From the NCBI GenBank assembly GCA_030147805.1, contig JASBUR010000037.1:62001-126000 (forward strand): DNA of 64,000 bases, read 5' to 3'. The translations under genes were made by a program, and so were the position numbers. Under the pieces are notes generated by a model, which was not told where the DNA came from, ran no database searches, and saw nothing but the letters and a program-made list of their open reading frames with translations. Below, piece by piece: positions 16,405 through 24,299 of this stretch (positions are counted from its first letter, which is position 1; each line of letters begins with the position of its first letter). The stretch is from Sphingomonadaceae bacterium (GTDB lineage Bacteria > Pseudomonadota > Alphaproteobacteria > Sphingomonadales > Sphingomonadaceae).

Positions 16405-17325
16405 GTGCCGTCCGATCTCTGCACACTTTTTCAAGACCTCGACAAAGACGCCGTCCGCGTGAGGCGACCATCTCGGTTTGTTTTTTTCTGTGGTGGATCT
16501 GCCGGAAGTCTTCGCCACTATCTTCTCAATGATCGTAAAATCGGCGAACGCCTTAAAGGCGGGATATTGCTCGCTGAAAAAGCAAATGAGCTATATCGAG
16601 ATAGCGAATACGAAGATCTAATATCATTTGAAGAAGATATTGCGCAAATATCATCTCTTGTTCTGCTCATTGCAGAGAGTGCGGGGTCTCTTGCAGAGCT
16701 CGGTGCATTCGCTTCGATTGAGGCAATCAGGGATAGATTAGCCGTAATTATTCAGACTGAATATGAGGGGGCCGAATCGTTTGTTCGCTTCGGTCCTATC
16801 GAGAGGATCAAGAATGATGACGATCGAAGGGTGGGCGCTTTCCCATGGCGGCTAAGGAAAAACTCAACCTTAATAAGAACGTCTATCAAGGCTCATGTCC
16901 GAGAAGTCGTTAGTTTCATAAATGGAATGATTCTGAGGACCCCATCCGAAGAGCTCTTCAAATCTAATGAGCGCCTTCAGAGCTTTATAATAATATTGTG
17001 GATTCTGCATATGAGTGCAGCAATATCCATTACAGATCTTTTGAAATATGCGGACGAAATATTCTCCATCCCCCAGGCGGATGTAAAAAATAAGCTGTAC
17101 TGTATGAAAATGTGCGGATGGATTGGGAAATACAGATATTCCGGGAAGGACTATTGGTTTTCCAGGTCCATATCAGACCCGATTTCAAAGTATAGATTTG
17201 TTACAGGAACAGATAATAATATAGGACTTCGCAAGCCGGAGGTCGCATCTAAACTTACGAAGGATCTTGGTACTCCTCGTCATGTGAGAGAGTATGTAGC
17301 CGCGCAGAAAGTGGCTCTTCCATGA
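16405..17325 (+). CDS. retron effector: nucleoside deoxyribosyltransferase-like domain plus winged-helix-like C-terminus
   Basis: A 306-residue protein matching the effector of type II-A retrons such as Ec86. The N-terminal half has FFCGGSAGS (27-35), the active-site-like ESAGSLAELGAF (91-102) and SFVRFGPIERI (125-135), all with counterparts in the Ec86 effector (FLCGG, PESPGSFTELGAF, FINYGPVRLL). The C-terminal half (about 190-290) is predicted DNA-binding. In the known system this N-glycosidase-like toxin is held inactive by the RT-msDNA complex and kills the phage-infected cell. The start is GTG 16405, only three bases after the a2 arm, so the only Shine-Dalgarno-like sequence (AAAGAGAA) lies within a2. 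Its stop overlaps the RT start (ATGA). Strongly AT-rich. Confidence 0.85.
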   Translation: MPSDLCTLFQDLDKDAVRVRRPSRFVFFCGGSAGSLRHYLLNDRKIGERLKGGILLAEKANELYRDSEYEDLISFEEDIAQISSLVLLIAESAGSLAELGAFASIEAIRDRLAVIIQTEYEGAESFVRFGPIERIKNDDDRRVGAFPWRLRKNSTLIRTSIKAHVREVVSFINGMILRTPSEELFKSNERLQSFIIILWILHMSAAISITDLLKYADEIFSIPQADVKNKLYCMKMCGWIGKYRYSGKDYWFSRSISDPISKYRFVTGTDNNIGLRKPEVASKLTKDLGTPRHVREYVAAQKVALP

Positions 17326-18287
17326 GAGTAGTTCACGAAATATCAGTCGCTACCGGAATTCCAATTGGGGAAGTTCTGTCTATTATTGTGTCGGCACCCA
17401 AGAGATATCGGGTTTATGAAATAGATAAAAAGGGAGGGGGCAAGCGGGAAATTGCTCATCCAGCAAGAGAACTGAAGATAATCCAGCGATTCATGCTGGA
17501 TAATTTTCTGTCTAAATTTCCCGTTCACAGGAGTGCTGCCGCATATATCAAGGGTAAGAATATCTACGAAAATGCGCGCTACCATGCCGATAGTAATTAC
17601 ATTTTAAAGCTCGATTTCGAGAAATTCTTCCCGAGCATCAAGGCCACTGATTGGCGGAAATTCATTGAGGAAAGTGATAATTCAGTATTTTCGATAGATG
17701 ATATTGAACCTACGCTCCAAATATTTTTTTGGGGATGTGGCAGTAGGACGCCAAAGTGCCTGTCGATTGGCGCGCCAACATCTCCCGCCATATCAAATAT
17801 GATGCTGTATCAGTTGGACAGTAATATCTATGAGAAGGCGAAACAATTTGAAGTGCGCTATACGCGATATGCCGATGATATAACTATTTCGGGATCTAGC
17901 CGAGAAAATGTTCTATTATTTGAGAAAGTTTTGCGAACAATAATATCGGAGATGAAGTCTCCCAAGCTCAAGTTCAATGATGGAAAGCGCGGGCTGTACG
18001 GCCGAGGACAGCGCCGCCTCGTAACAGGGCTTTTGCTGACTCCCGGTGGTGGAGTGTCCCTTGGAAGGGACCGGAAACGGATGATTGCGGCCCTCCTCCA
18101 TAAGCTGTCGCTAGAGGCGCTAGACGTGGAGAAAATGGGAGAGCTGAAAGGTTGGCTTGGGTTTTCTGCGGCTAACGAGCCGGAATTCTTGAATCGCATG
18201 CGCCGCAAATATGGCGATGATCTGCTAGATCGCGCCCTCAGTTTTCACGTTCCATCGCGTGCTGAGCGGAAAGCGCTGCTTGCGTAA
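17322..18287 (+). CDS. retron reverse transcriptase
   Basis: A 321-residue reverse transcriptase with all retron hallmarks. These are the NAxxH motif of region X (NARYH, 84-88), motif A LKLDFEKFFPSI (96-106), LSIGAPTSPAISN (147-159), the catalytic YADD (183-186) in YTRYADDITISG, and the retron VTG motif (234-236) in RRLVTGLLL. Length is normal for the family (about 310-330). It would bind the msr-msd RNA and synthesise msDNA, which together with the enzyme restrains the effector. It is translationally coupled to the effector by a 4-base overlap. Its last codons approach the convergent amidohydrolase gene, 44 bases away. Confidence 0.93.
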   Translation: MRVVHEISVATGIPIGEVLSIIVSAPKRYRVYEIDKKGGGKREIAHPARELKIIQRFMLDNFLSKFPVHRSAAAYIKGKNIYENARYHADSNYILKLDFEKFFPSIKATDWRKFIEESDNSVFSIDDIEPTLQIFFWGCGSRTPKCLSIGAPTSPAISNMMLYQLDSNIYEKAKQFEVRYTRYADDITISGSSRENVLLFEKVLRTIISEMKSPKLKFNDGKRGLYGRGQRRLVTGLLLTPGGGVSLGRDRKRMIAALLHKLSLEALDVEKMGELKGWLGFSAANEPEFLNRMRRKYGDDLLDRALSFHVPSRAERKALLA

Positions 18288-18331
18288 AATAGTCACTTTG
18301 GCATTTAACCCAAGGCGCGCGACTGTGTGCC

Positions 18332-20005
18332 TCACGGACACCCCCGCCCCTTAACCGCCCGCCCCGGCTTCGCGCCGGTATGCGCCCCGGCCTTCACCAC
18401 CTGCACGCCGTTGACCCACAGGTCGCTCACCCCCGTCGAATACTGATGCGGGTCGGCGAAGGTCGCCCGGTCCGCCACCGTCGCCGGGTCGAAGACCACC
18501 ACGTCGGCGAACATGCCGGGCCTGAGCGCGCCGCGGTCGGTCAGGTGGAGGATGCTCGCCGGCAGCGTGGTGAGCTTCCTCACCGCCTCCTCCAGCGACA
18601 TCGTCTTTTCCTCGCGGACGTACTTGCCGAGCAGCCGCGCGACATTGCCGTAGGTGCGCGGGTGGGTAGCGCTCTTCAGCACATGACCCTCGGCGGCGAT
18701 CGCCGCGGCGTCGGCGCCGAAGCCGAGCCAGGGCAGCGCGGTCTGGCGGCGGACGTTGGCCTCCGACATCGCGAAGAACACGGTGTTCACGCGGCTGTTG
18801 TCCTCGACGATCAGGTCCATGACCGTCTCGGCGGCCGAGGTGCCGCGCAGCGCCATCACCTCGTCGAGCCGCTTGCCGGTCAGCGGCTTCAACGCATCGT
18901 TCTTGAAGCCGGCGAACAGGATGTTCTTCGGGTCGTCGCCGGGCATGTCGAGCTCGGGCGCGGCGCGGGCGCGGATCGCCGGGTCCTTCAGCCGCTCGAT
19001 GGTCTTTTCGAGCCCGCCCTCCTGCACCCAGGCGGGGAGCATCGAATTGGCGCCGGTGCCGCCCGCCGGATAGGTGTACATGTCGGCGGTCATCTGGACG
19101 CCGCCGGCGCGCGCGGTCTCGATGGTGGCGATCGCGGCGTCGAGCTTGCCCCAATTCTCGGGGCCCCATTGCTTCAGATGATGGACATGGACGGGGAGCT
19201 TCGCCTGCCGGCCGATCTCGGCGGTTTCCTCGAGCGCCTCGATCAGCGCGTCGCCCTCGTCGCGGATGTGCGCGGCATAGGTGCCGCCGCACTGCGCCGC
19301 CTCGCTGGCGAGCGCGACGAGCTCGGCGGTCTCGGCATAGCGTTCGGGGATGTAGATGAGCATGGTGGTGACGCCGAGCGCGCCGTCCTTCATCGCGGCG
19401 CGGACGAGGCCGCGCATCCGGTCGAGCTGCGCCGGCGTCGGGTCGACGTCGGTGAGGCCGAGGACATGCTCGCGGATCGCGCCAGCGCCGATGAAGCTGG
19501 CGACGTTGACCGAGACGCCGCTCGTTTCGATCGCGTCGAAATAGCCGCCGAGCGTCGACCAGGTGATCGGCAGCTTGAGGTCGCCCTGCCGGCCCTCGCG
19601 CAGCTTGCGCATGCCGTCGGTGAGCGGCGCCAGCGAATTCTCGCTGTTCACCTCGAGCGTCACCCCCTGCAGCACCCCCGACATCGCGCGGCCGTCGTGG
19701 AGCAGCGCCTCGCGCGAATGCGACAGCATGTTGATGAAGCCCGGCGCCACCGCCTTGCCGCCGGCGTCGACCGTGGCGACGGCGCCCGCCGGCGCCTTGG
19801 CGCCGACGAAGGCGATGCGGTCGCCCGTGATCCCGACCTCGCCCTCGTAGGGCGCGCCGCCGGCGCCGTCGTAGATCAGCCCGTTGGTGATGAGCAGGTC
19901 GTAGGATGGCGCGTCGGGCGCGGCGGCGGTGGCGGCCGGACCGGTGGTGGTCCCGCTGCAGGCGGCGAGCAGCCCAGCAATCAGGCTCAGTCCAAGGCGC
20001 TTCAT
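18332..20005 (-). CDS. N-acyl-D-amino-acid deacylase-type amidohydrolase (lipoprotein)
   Basis: A 557-residue amidohydrolase-superfamily enzyme. The N-terminus MKRLGLSLIAGLLAACSG is a lipoprotein signal with Cys16. The catalytic domain begins YDLLITNGLIYDGAGGAPYEGEVGI and shows APGFINMLSHSRE (metal-site region), NSENSLAPL, VHVHHLKQWGPENWGK, FAMSEANVRRQ, and the C-terminal TTLPASILHLTDRGALRPGMFADVVVFDPATV. This order fits D-aminoacylases, which release D-amino acids from N-acyl forms, in this case probably in the periplasm. The exact substrate is not shown. Confidence 0.85.
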   Translation of the reverse strand: MKRLGLSLIAGLLAACSGTTTGPAATAAAPDAPSYDLLITNGLIYDGAGGAPYEGEVGITGDRIAFVGAKAPAGAVATVDAGGKAVAPGFINMLSHSREALLHDGRAMSGVLQGVTLEVNSENSLAPLTDGMRKLREGRQGDLKLPITWSTLGGYFDAIETSGVSVNVASFIGAGAIREHVLGLTDVDPTPAQLDRMRGLVRAAMKDGALGVTTMLIYIPERYAETAELVALASEAAQCGGTYAAHIRDEGDALIEALEETAEIGRQAKLPVHVHHLKQWGPENWGKLDAAIATIETARAGGVQMTADMYTYPAGGTGANSMLPAWVQEGGLEKTIERLKDPAIRARAAPELDMPGDDPKNILFAGFKNDALKPLTGKRLDEVMALRGTSAAETVMDLIVEDNSRVNTVFFAMSEANVRRQTALPWLGFGADAAAIAAEGHVLKSATHPRTYGNVARLLGKYVREEKTMSLEEAVRKLTTLPASILHLTDRGALRPGMFADVVVFDPATVADRATFADPHQYSTGVSDLWVNGVQVVKAGAHTGAKPGRAVKGRGCP

Positions 20006-20247
20006 ACGGGGTCCCTCCGGCGTGGTCGGGGGCGAGTGTAGCGGCGCGGGCGGCGCACGCCATCCCCTCTCCCGCCCCCGCGCGCCGCGCGCGGGGCCCA
20101 GCCGCAGGCCGGGCGGGGGGAGCAGGGGCCGGGGCGGCTGCGCCGCTCGGCGCTCCCGCCCGCGGTTTGGCGGACCGGGCGAATTTAACCTGCCTTTGAC
20201 CCGGGCGTGCTAGCGTGAGCCCGTGGCGTGCGGGGAGGGGGCGATCG

Positions 20248-21729
20248 ATGCGCAGGGGCGTGCTGGGGCTGGCGGGGGGCGTGCTGGTCGTCGCGATGCT
20301 GTTCGCGGCGCTGGTCTGGTGGCCGCTGCCGGCGGCGCCGTTGCCGCGTTTCGCGCCGGCCTATCTGATCGAGGGGGTGCGCATCGTCGAGGCCGTGGCC
20401 GGGCGGAGCGGGCCGCCGGTGTCGGTGCTGCTGCGCGGCGATCGCATCGCGGCGATCGGTCCGCGGCTCGCCGTGCCGGCGGACGCGGTGCGCGTCGACG
20501 GGCGCGGCCGCTTCCTCGCGGCGGGGTTTCGCGACATGCACGTCCACAGCTTTCAGCTGTCGCCGCAGCTCCACCTGCCGCTGTTCGTCGCCAATGGCGT
20601 CACCAGCGTGCGCGACATGATGGATTGCCCGCAGGCGACGGACAGCCTGATCGCCTGTGCGGGCGACAAGCGGCGCTGGAACGCCGCGTCGGCGGCGGGG
20701 CGGATGGCGGCGCCGCGCATCGTCGAGGTCGCGAGCTATTATCTCGAAGGCCCGGCGCTCGGGCCCGCCACGGTGTCGGCGCGCGCCGCGGCGGCGCAGG
20801 CGCGCGGCATCGATGCGCTCAAGGTCTATAACCGGTTGTCGCGCCCCGCCTACGCCCGCGCTGCCACAGAGGCGCGGGCGCGCGGGCTGCGGCTGGTCGG
20901 CCATCTGCCCAAGGCGATCGCGCTCGACGAAGCGCTGGCGGCGGGGCAGGCCAGCTTCGAACATGCGCATCTGCTGCCGCGCCACTGCTTCGCGCGGGCC
21001 GCCGACTGGCGGCGCGGTGCGCTCGATGGCTGGACGCCGACGCGGGTCGCCGAGGCGACGCTGGCGCAGCATGACCCGGCCGCCTGCGCGCGCGCCGTTG
21101 CGGCGCTGCGGGCGCGCGGCGCCTGGCTCGTGCCGACGCACGTCACGCGCGAGGAGGATGCGCGCGCCGGCGATGCGCGGTTCACCGGCGACGCGCGGCT
21201 GGCCTATCTCGACCCGCTGTCGCGCTGGGCGTGGCGCGACGATCTCGCCGGCACGCGCGACGCCTTTCCGGGCGAGCGGGGCGCAGCGGCGCTCGGCGCC
21301 TATTTCGACCACGGTCTGCGGCTGACCGGTGCGGCGCACCGCGCCGGGGTGGGCGTGCTCGTCGGGACCGACACCGCGATCGGCGGCTTTCGCTACCATG
21401 ACGAGCTGGCGCATCTGGTCCGCGCCGGCCTGACGCCCGCCGCTGTGATGCGCGCCGCGACGGTCGACGCCGCTCGCTATGCCGGCGAGGGGGGCGGCGG
21501 ATCGGTGGCGGTCGGGCAGCGGGCGGAGCTGGTGCTGCTGCGCGGCGATCCGCTCGCCGACATCGCCAACAGCCGCCGGATCGATGCGGTGTTTCTCGGC
21601 GGGCGGCATTACGACCGTGCCGCGCTCGATGCGCTGCTGGTCTTCGTGCGCGGCCAAGCGCGGTCGCCGGCGATCGTCGCCAAGCTGCTGTGGGGGGTTC
21701 TGTGGAGCTCGATCGCTGCCGATCTCTAG
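20248..21729 (+). CDS. imidazolonepropionase-like amidohydrolase, membrane anchored
   Basis: A 493-residue amidohydrolase. It opens with an N-terminal membrane anchor (VLGLAGGVLVVAMLFAALVWWPL), then YLIEGVRIVEAVAG, FRDMHVHSFQL (the HxH metal motif), VTSVRDMM, LKVYNRLSRPAYARA (catalytic Lys region), VGHLPKAIALDEALAAGQASFEHAH, GVLVGTDTAIGGF (Asp) and GSVAVGQRAELVLLRGDPLADI. These are the hallmarks of the prolidase/imidazolonepropionase-like branch. ATG 20248 follows GGGGAGGGGGCGATCG; earlier in-frame codons add only arginines. It is divergent from the D-aminoacylase, so both may share control. Confidence 0.84.
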   Translation: MRRGVLGLAGGVLVVAMLFAALVWWPLPAAPLPRFAPAYLIEGVRIVEAVAGRSGPPVSVLLRGDRIAAIGPRLAVPADAVRVDGRGRFLAAGFRDMHVHSFQLSPQLHLPLFVANGVTSVRDMMDCPQATDSLIACAGDKRRWNAASAAGRMAAPRIVEVASYYLEGPALGPATVSARAAAAQARGIDALKVYNRLSRPAYARAATEARARGLRLVGHLPKAIALDEALAAGQASFEHAHLLPRHCFARAADWRRGALDGWTPTRVAEATLAQHDPAACARAVAALRARGAWLVPTHVTREEDARAGDARFTGDARLAYLDPLSRWAWRDDLAGTRDAFPGERGAAALGAYFDHGLRLTGAAHRAGVGVLVGTDTAIGGFRYHDELAHLVRAGLTPAAVMRAATVDAARYAGEGGGGSVAVGQRAELVLLRGDPLADIANSRRIDAVFLGGRHYDRAALDALLVFVRGQARSPAIVAKLLWGVLWSSIAADL

Positions 21730-21771
21730 CGGGCGGCGGAACCACCGCCGCGCCCGCCCATTCCCCTCTCC

Positions 21772-22407
21772 ATGCGCCATCTCCTCCCGCTCGCCGCCGC
21801 CCTCGCCGCCCTGATCTCGCTCGCCGCCTGCGAGCAGGTGATGACCTCGACCCCCGACTATCGCCCGCAGGACGCCGGCAGCGTCGACCAGGCGATGTGC
21901 CTGCTCGGCTTTACCGCGGTGCCGCTCACCGAGCTGATGACCGGCCACCATCTCGTCGACGCGACGATCAACGGCGTCGCCGGCACCTTCGTGCTCGACA
22001 CCGGCGCCAACGCCAGCGTGATCAACGCCGGCTTTGCCGAGCAGTTCGGGCTGGAGCCGGCGGCGGGCGGGCTGGTGCCGGCGATCGGCATCGGCGTCGG
22101 CGGCGCGCAGAAGGCGGGCACCTCGTCGATCGACCGCCTGACGATCGGCGGCATCGACATCCGCCAGCGCCGGGTGATGACCGCCGATCTCGACCAGGTG
22201 GTGCGGCTGCTGCGGCCGATGGCGGGCGGCGCGCAGATCTCGGGGATCATCGGCCAGGACGTGATGAAGGAGCATCGCGCGGTGATCGATGTCGCCAAGC
22301 CGATCCTCTACCTGATCGCCGAGGACGCCGACCCGGCGCCGGTCGCGGCATCGCGCTGCACGGGCGACGCAGCGGGCGCGGAAACCGAAGCCGCCGCAGC
22401 ACGTTGA
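21772..22407 (+). CDS. retropepsin-like aspartic protease lipoprotein
   Basis: A 211-residue protein with a lipoprotein signal (LISLAAC, Cys20) and one clan AA aspartic protease domain. The active-site motif is TFVLDTGANASVI with Asp76, and the family's second hallmark ISGIIGQDVMKEHRAVIDVAKPILYL is present. As a single-domain protein it would act as a homodimer, anchored in the envelope. Targets are unknown. It begins 42 bases after the amidohydrolase and may be cotranscribed. Confidence 0.83.
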   Translation: MRHLLPLAAALAALISLAACEQVMTSTPDYRPQDAGSVDQAMCLLGFTAVPLTELMTGHHLVDATINGVAGTFVLDTGANASVINAGFAEQFGLEPAAGGLVPAIGIGVGGAQKAGTSSIDRLTIGGIDIRQRRVMTADLDQVVRLLRPMAGGAQISGIIGQDVMKEHRAVIDVAKPILYLIAEDADPAPVAASRCTGDAAGAETEAAAAR

Positions 22408-22443
22408 ACCCGGCGGGCGGGGACAGCAACGAAGGAGCGTGGC

Positions 22444-22746
22444 ATGCCCCGCGGCGACAAATCGAGCTACACCGACAAGCAGAAGCGCAAGGCCGAGCAT
22501 ATCGAGGAAGGCTATGAGGAGCGCGGCGTCGGCAAGGACGAGGCCGAGCGCCGCGCCTGGGCGACGGTGAACAAGGAATCGGGCGGCGGCAACAAGTCGG
22601 GCTCGGGTCGCGGCCACAAGGAAAGCGACGCGTCGTCGCGCAAGGGCGGCCGCAAGGGCGGCGCCGCCGCGGCCAACCGCAGCGCCGCCGACCGCTCGGC
22701 GGCGGCGAAGAAGGGCTGGGAGACGCGGCGCAGGAAGGCGGGGTAG
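22444..22746 (+). CDS. KGG-repeat, highly charged plasmid-stabilisation-like protein
   Basis: A 100-residue hydrophilic, lysine- and glycine-rich protein (SSYTDKQKRKAEHIEEGYEERG, then KGGRKGGAAAANRSAADRSAAAKKGWETRRRKAG). The N-terminal part matches the short ChaB/plasmid-stabilisation-like helix family; the C-terminus has KGG/AAKKGWETR repeats. It is probably disordered and nucleic-acid associated, and similar genes are stress induced. It follows the protease gene by 36 bases. A GGAAA-N17-CGTT arrangement at 22380-22405, inside the end of the protease gene, is a weak EcfG-like candidate. Confidence 0.7.
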   Translation: MPRGDKSSYTDKQKRKAEHIEEGYEERGVGKDEAERRAWATVNKESGGGNKSGSGRGHKESDASSRKGGRKGGAAAANRSAADRSAAAKKGWETRRRKAG

Positions 22747-22787
22747 CGCGGGGGGCGGCGCCGGCGAGCGCCGTTCCGCTCCTTCCT

Positions 22788-22963
22788 GTCATCCCCGCAC
22801 AGGCGGGGACCCACGGCGGCACACCCCAAGCGCTCCTGCTGAGCGTGTCGAAGCCGGGTTGGCGCGCCGGGGCGTTCGGGCTTGCTCGCCCTTCGACACG
22901 CTCAGGGTCGAGCGCAACGGGTGGGAACCGGTCGCGTGGGGGGCCCGCCTGCGCGGGGATGAC
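22788..22963. repeat. nested REP-like inverted repeats
   Basis: This fills most of the 338-base gap before 23085. The outer ends are GTCATCCCCGC (22788-22798, pairing with GCGGGG at 22803-22808) and the opposite-orientation GCGGGGATGAC (22953-22963). The centre is a perfect 15-bp inverted repeat, CTGAGCGTGTCGAAG at 22839-22853 with its complement at 22891-22905. Each half is a common dispersed palindrome type in alphaproteobacterial chromosomes; here they are nested symmetrically. Confidence 0.7.
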
Positions 22964-22985
22964 GAGACGGGGAAGGGCTGCGAGC

Positions 22986-23000
22986 TGGCCATATCGGCCA
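22986..23000. promoter_or_regulatory. operator-like site TGGCC-N5-GGCCA
   Basis: TGGCCATATCGGCCA contains GCC-ATATC-GGC, the same GCC-N5-GGC layout with an AT-rich centre as the three sites at 24340-24382 beside the XRE-S24 repressor. It lies 99 bases before the 76-residue gene at 23085. Binding by that repressor is inference. Confidence 0.35.
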
Positions 23001-23049
23001 AAATCATCCCCCGCGTGAGTCGTCCCGTTGACTCCGGTGCGCGCTCGAT

Positions 23050-23064
23050 GTTCTCTTTACGTTC
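23050..23064 (+). promoter_or_regulatory. LexA-like (SOS) box
   Basis: GTTC-TCTTTAC-GTTC matches the alphaproteobacterial LexA site GTTC-N7-GTTC exactly and lies 20 bases before ATG 23085. TTGACT at 23028-23033 upstream is a possible -35. About one such match is expected by chance in a window this size, so the position is the main support. Confidence 0.4.
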
Positions 23065-23084
23065 CACTAGCGCGAGCCGAGCCG

Positions 23085-23315
23085 ATGCACCCACTTCACC
23101 CCGTCGCGGTCGATCGCCGGCTGCGCGCGCTGCGCGGCGAGGCGGCGCCGGTCGGCTGGGTGTTCATGGTCGGGCAGCGGCCGCGCGGGCCGCTGCGCGC
23201 CACGCGCGAGGCGGCGCTGCGCGACGCGGTCGAGGCGGGCGAGGCGCGCGTCTGCCTCGATTATCGGCGCATCTTCCTGGCGCCGCTGACCTGGGTGGCG
23301 CCGGTCTGGCCGTGA
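23085..23315 (+). CDS. 76-residue protein of unknown function
   Basis: A small basic protein (MHPLHPVAVDRRLRALRGE..., ends LAPLTWVAPVWP) with the segment PVGWVFMVGQRPRGPLRATREAALRDAVEAGEARVCLDYRRIFL. I recognise no domain. The codon third positions follow the high-G+C pattern of real genes here. It stands alone behind a LexA-like box and an operator-like palindrome. ATG 23085 was chosen because the upstream part of the frame runs through the LexA-like box. Confidence 0.5.
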   Translation: MHPLHPVAVDRRLRALRGEAAPVGWVFMVGQRPRGPLRATREAALRDAVEAGEARVCLDYRRIFLAPLTWVAPVWP

Positions 23316-23366
23316 CGCCGCGACCGCCCCGTTCGGGTGCTTTCGTTTCGGCGATGGGGTGCTAGG

Positions 23367-23681
23367 ATGCGGCGGATGGAGGCTCCCGTTCCCGCCGTGC
23401 CGCCCGCCAGACGCTATGCGCGGCTGCGCGAGCTGGGCAAGTTCGCGCTGATCGCCAATCTGGTGTTCTGCGCGCTGGTGGTGCTGCCGCTGACGCTCGG
23501 CGCGATCTACAAGGTGCAGCAGACCGGCTGGATCGGCGCGGGGCCGCGCGTCTGGCGCGTGCTGGGGCTGAGCGACGCGGCGATGGTCGCCAGCCTGCTG
23601 CTCGCCGCGGCGACGCCGCCGCTGCTCATCGCGCGCCGCCGGCGGGCGCTGGCGGCGGGGCAGCCTCCGGCAAGCTCCTGA
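23367..23681 (+). CDS. small membrane protein of unknown function
   Basis: A 104-residue protein with two hydrophobic segments (FALIANLVFCALVVLPLTLG and AAMVASLLLAAATPPLLI) separated by a soluble stretch YKVQQTGWIGAGPRVWRVLG, ending in a basic tail. No family recognised. An alternative start is ATG 23376. It is convergent with the XRE-S24 repressor gene, three bases between stops. Confidence 0.55.
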   Translation: MRRMEAPVPAVPPARRYARLRELGKFALIANLVFCALVVLPLTLGAIYKVQQTGWIGAGPRVWRVLGLSDAAMVASLLLAAATPPLLIARRRRALAAGQPPASS

Positions 23682-23684
23682 TCG

Positions 23685-24293
23685 TCAGTCGAAATCCTGC
23701 CAGGTGCCGACGACGCGGCCGATGACGGTGAACGGCTCGCGGCCGATCTCGATCGGCTGGTGGACCGGGTTGGTCGAACAGGGCTCGAGCCGCGCGGGAT
23801 TCGCGCGGAAGCGCTTGAAGGTGGTCTCGCCGTCCTTCATCACCGCATAATATTTGCCGTCGCGAAGCGCGAAATCGTCGGGGTCGATGTAGAGGCGCCC
23901 GCCGGGCGGCACGATCCGGTCCATCGAGTCGCCGACGGCGATCAGCGCGAAGGTGTTCGGCCCGCCGCTCTCGCACGGCACGAGGCTCAAGGGGTCCTCG
24001 ATCGCCTCGCGCCACTTGCCCGCGGCGATGGTGCCGACCAGCGGCACGCGGCGGACGGGGGCGACGTCGAGCCCGCTGTCGAGCAGCGCCGCCGGCGCGA
24101 CGCCGAGCGCGCCGGCGAGCCGCTGCATCCAGTCGGTGGTGAGCGCGCGCTTCGACAGTTCGAGCTTGGAGATCGTCGACACGTCGGTCTGCGCGCCGGT
24201 GTCGGGGTTGGGGACGAGCGCCGCGAGCTGCTCGAGCGTCAGCCCGCGCGCCTTGCGCAGCTGGCGGATGCGGTTGGGCGGGCGGCGGTCCAT
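23685..24293 (-). CDS. XRE-type repressor with S24 (LexA-like) peptidase domain
   Basis: A 202-residue regulator. The N-terminal helix-turn-helix runs about 5-60 (IRQLRKARGLTLEQLAALV...STISKLELSKRALT). The C-terminal S24 domain has VPLVGTIAAGKW, IAVGDSMDRIVPPGG (the catalytic Ser in GDSM) and GKYYAVMKDGETTFKRF (the catalytic Lys region). This is the architecture of phage CI-like repressors and of LexA-like stress regulators that self-cleave with RecA. I chose Met 24293 because the N-terminus then matches the family; a promoter just upstream would give a leaderless message. It probably controls itself and the divergent 24487 gene. Confidence 0.85.
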   Translation of the reverse strand: MDRRPPNRIRQLRKARGLTLEQLAALVPNPDTGAQTDVSTISKLELSKRALTTDWMQRLAGALGVAPAALLDSGLDVAPVRRVPLVGTIAAGKWREAIEDPLSLVPCESGGPNTFALIAVGDSMDRIVPPGGRLYIDPDDFALRDGKYYAVMKDGETTFKRFRANPARLEPCSTNPVHQPIEIGREPFTVIGRVVGTWQDFD

Positions 24294-24299
24294 CGCCGC

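Larger units (their letters stand above)
16188..18287 (+). mobile_element. complete type II-A-like retron locus
   Basis: Promoter, msr-msd RNA gene, deoxyribosyltransferase-like effector and reverse transcriptase lie in the same order as in the E. coli Ec86 (Eco1) retron. The block is visibly AT-rich (many codons ending in A/T, runs of AT) inside a high-G+C chromosome, a sign of recent transfer. I see no integrase, terminal repeats or duplicated target site at either end. It sits between the interrupted exported-protein gene and a convergent amidohydrolase gene. Confidence 0.85.

Noticed and set aside
16092-18331. Retron carried on an insertion sequence or integrative element
   Set aside because: I looked for terminal inverted repeats, target duplications or a recombinase at both ends and saw none.
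20185-22617. 810-codon minus-strand frame over the amidohydrolase and aspartic protease genes
   Set aside because: No motifs and typical shadow composition; both plus-strand genes have full catalytic signatures.
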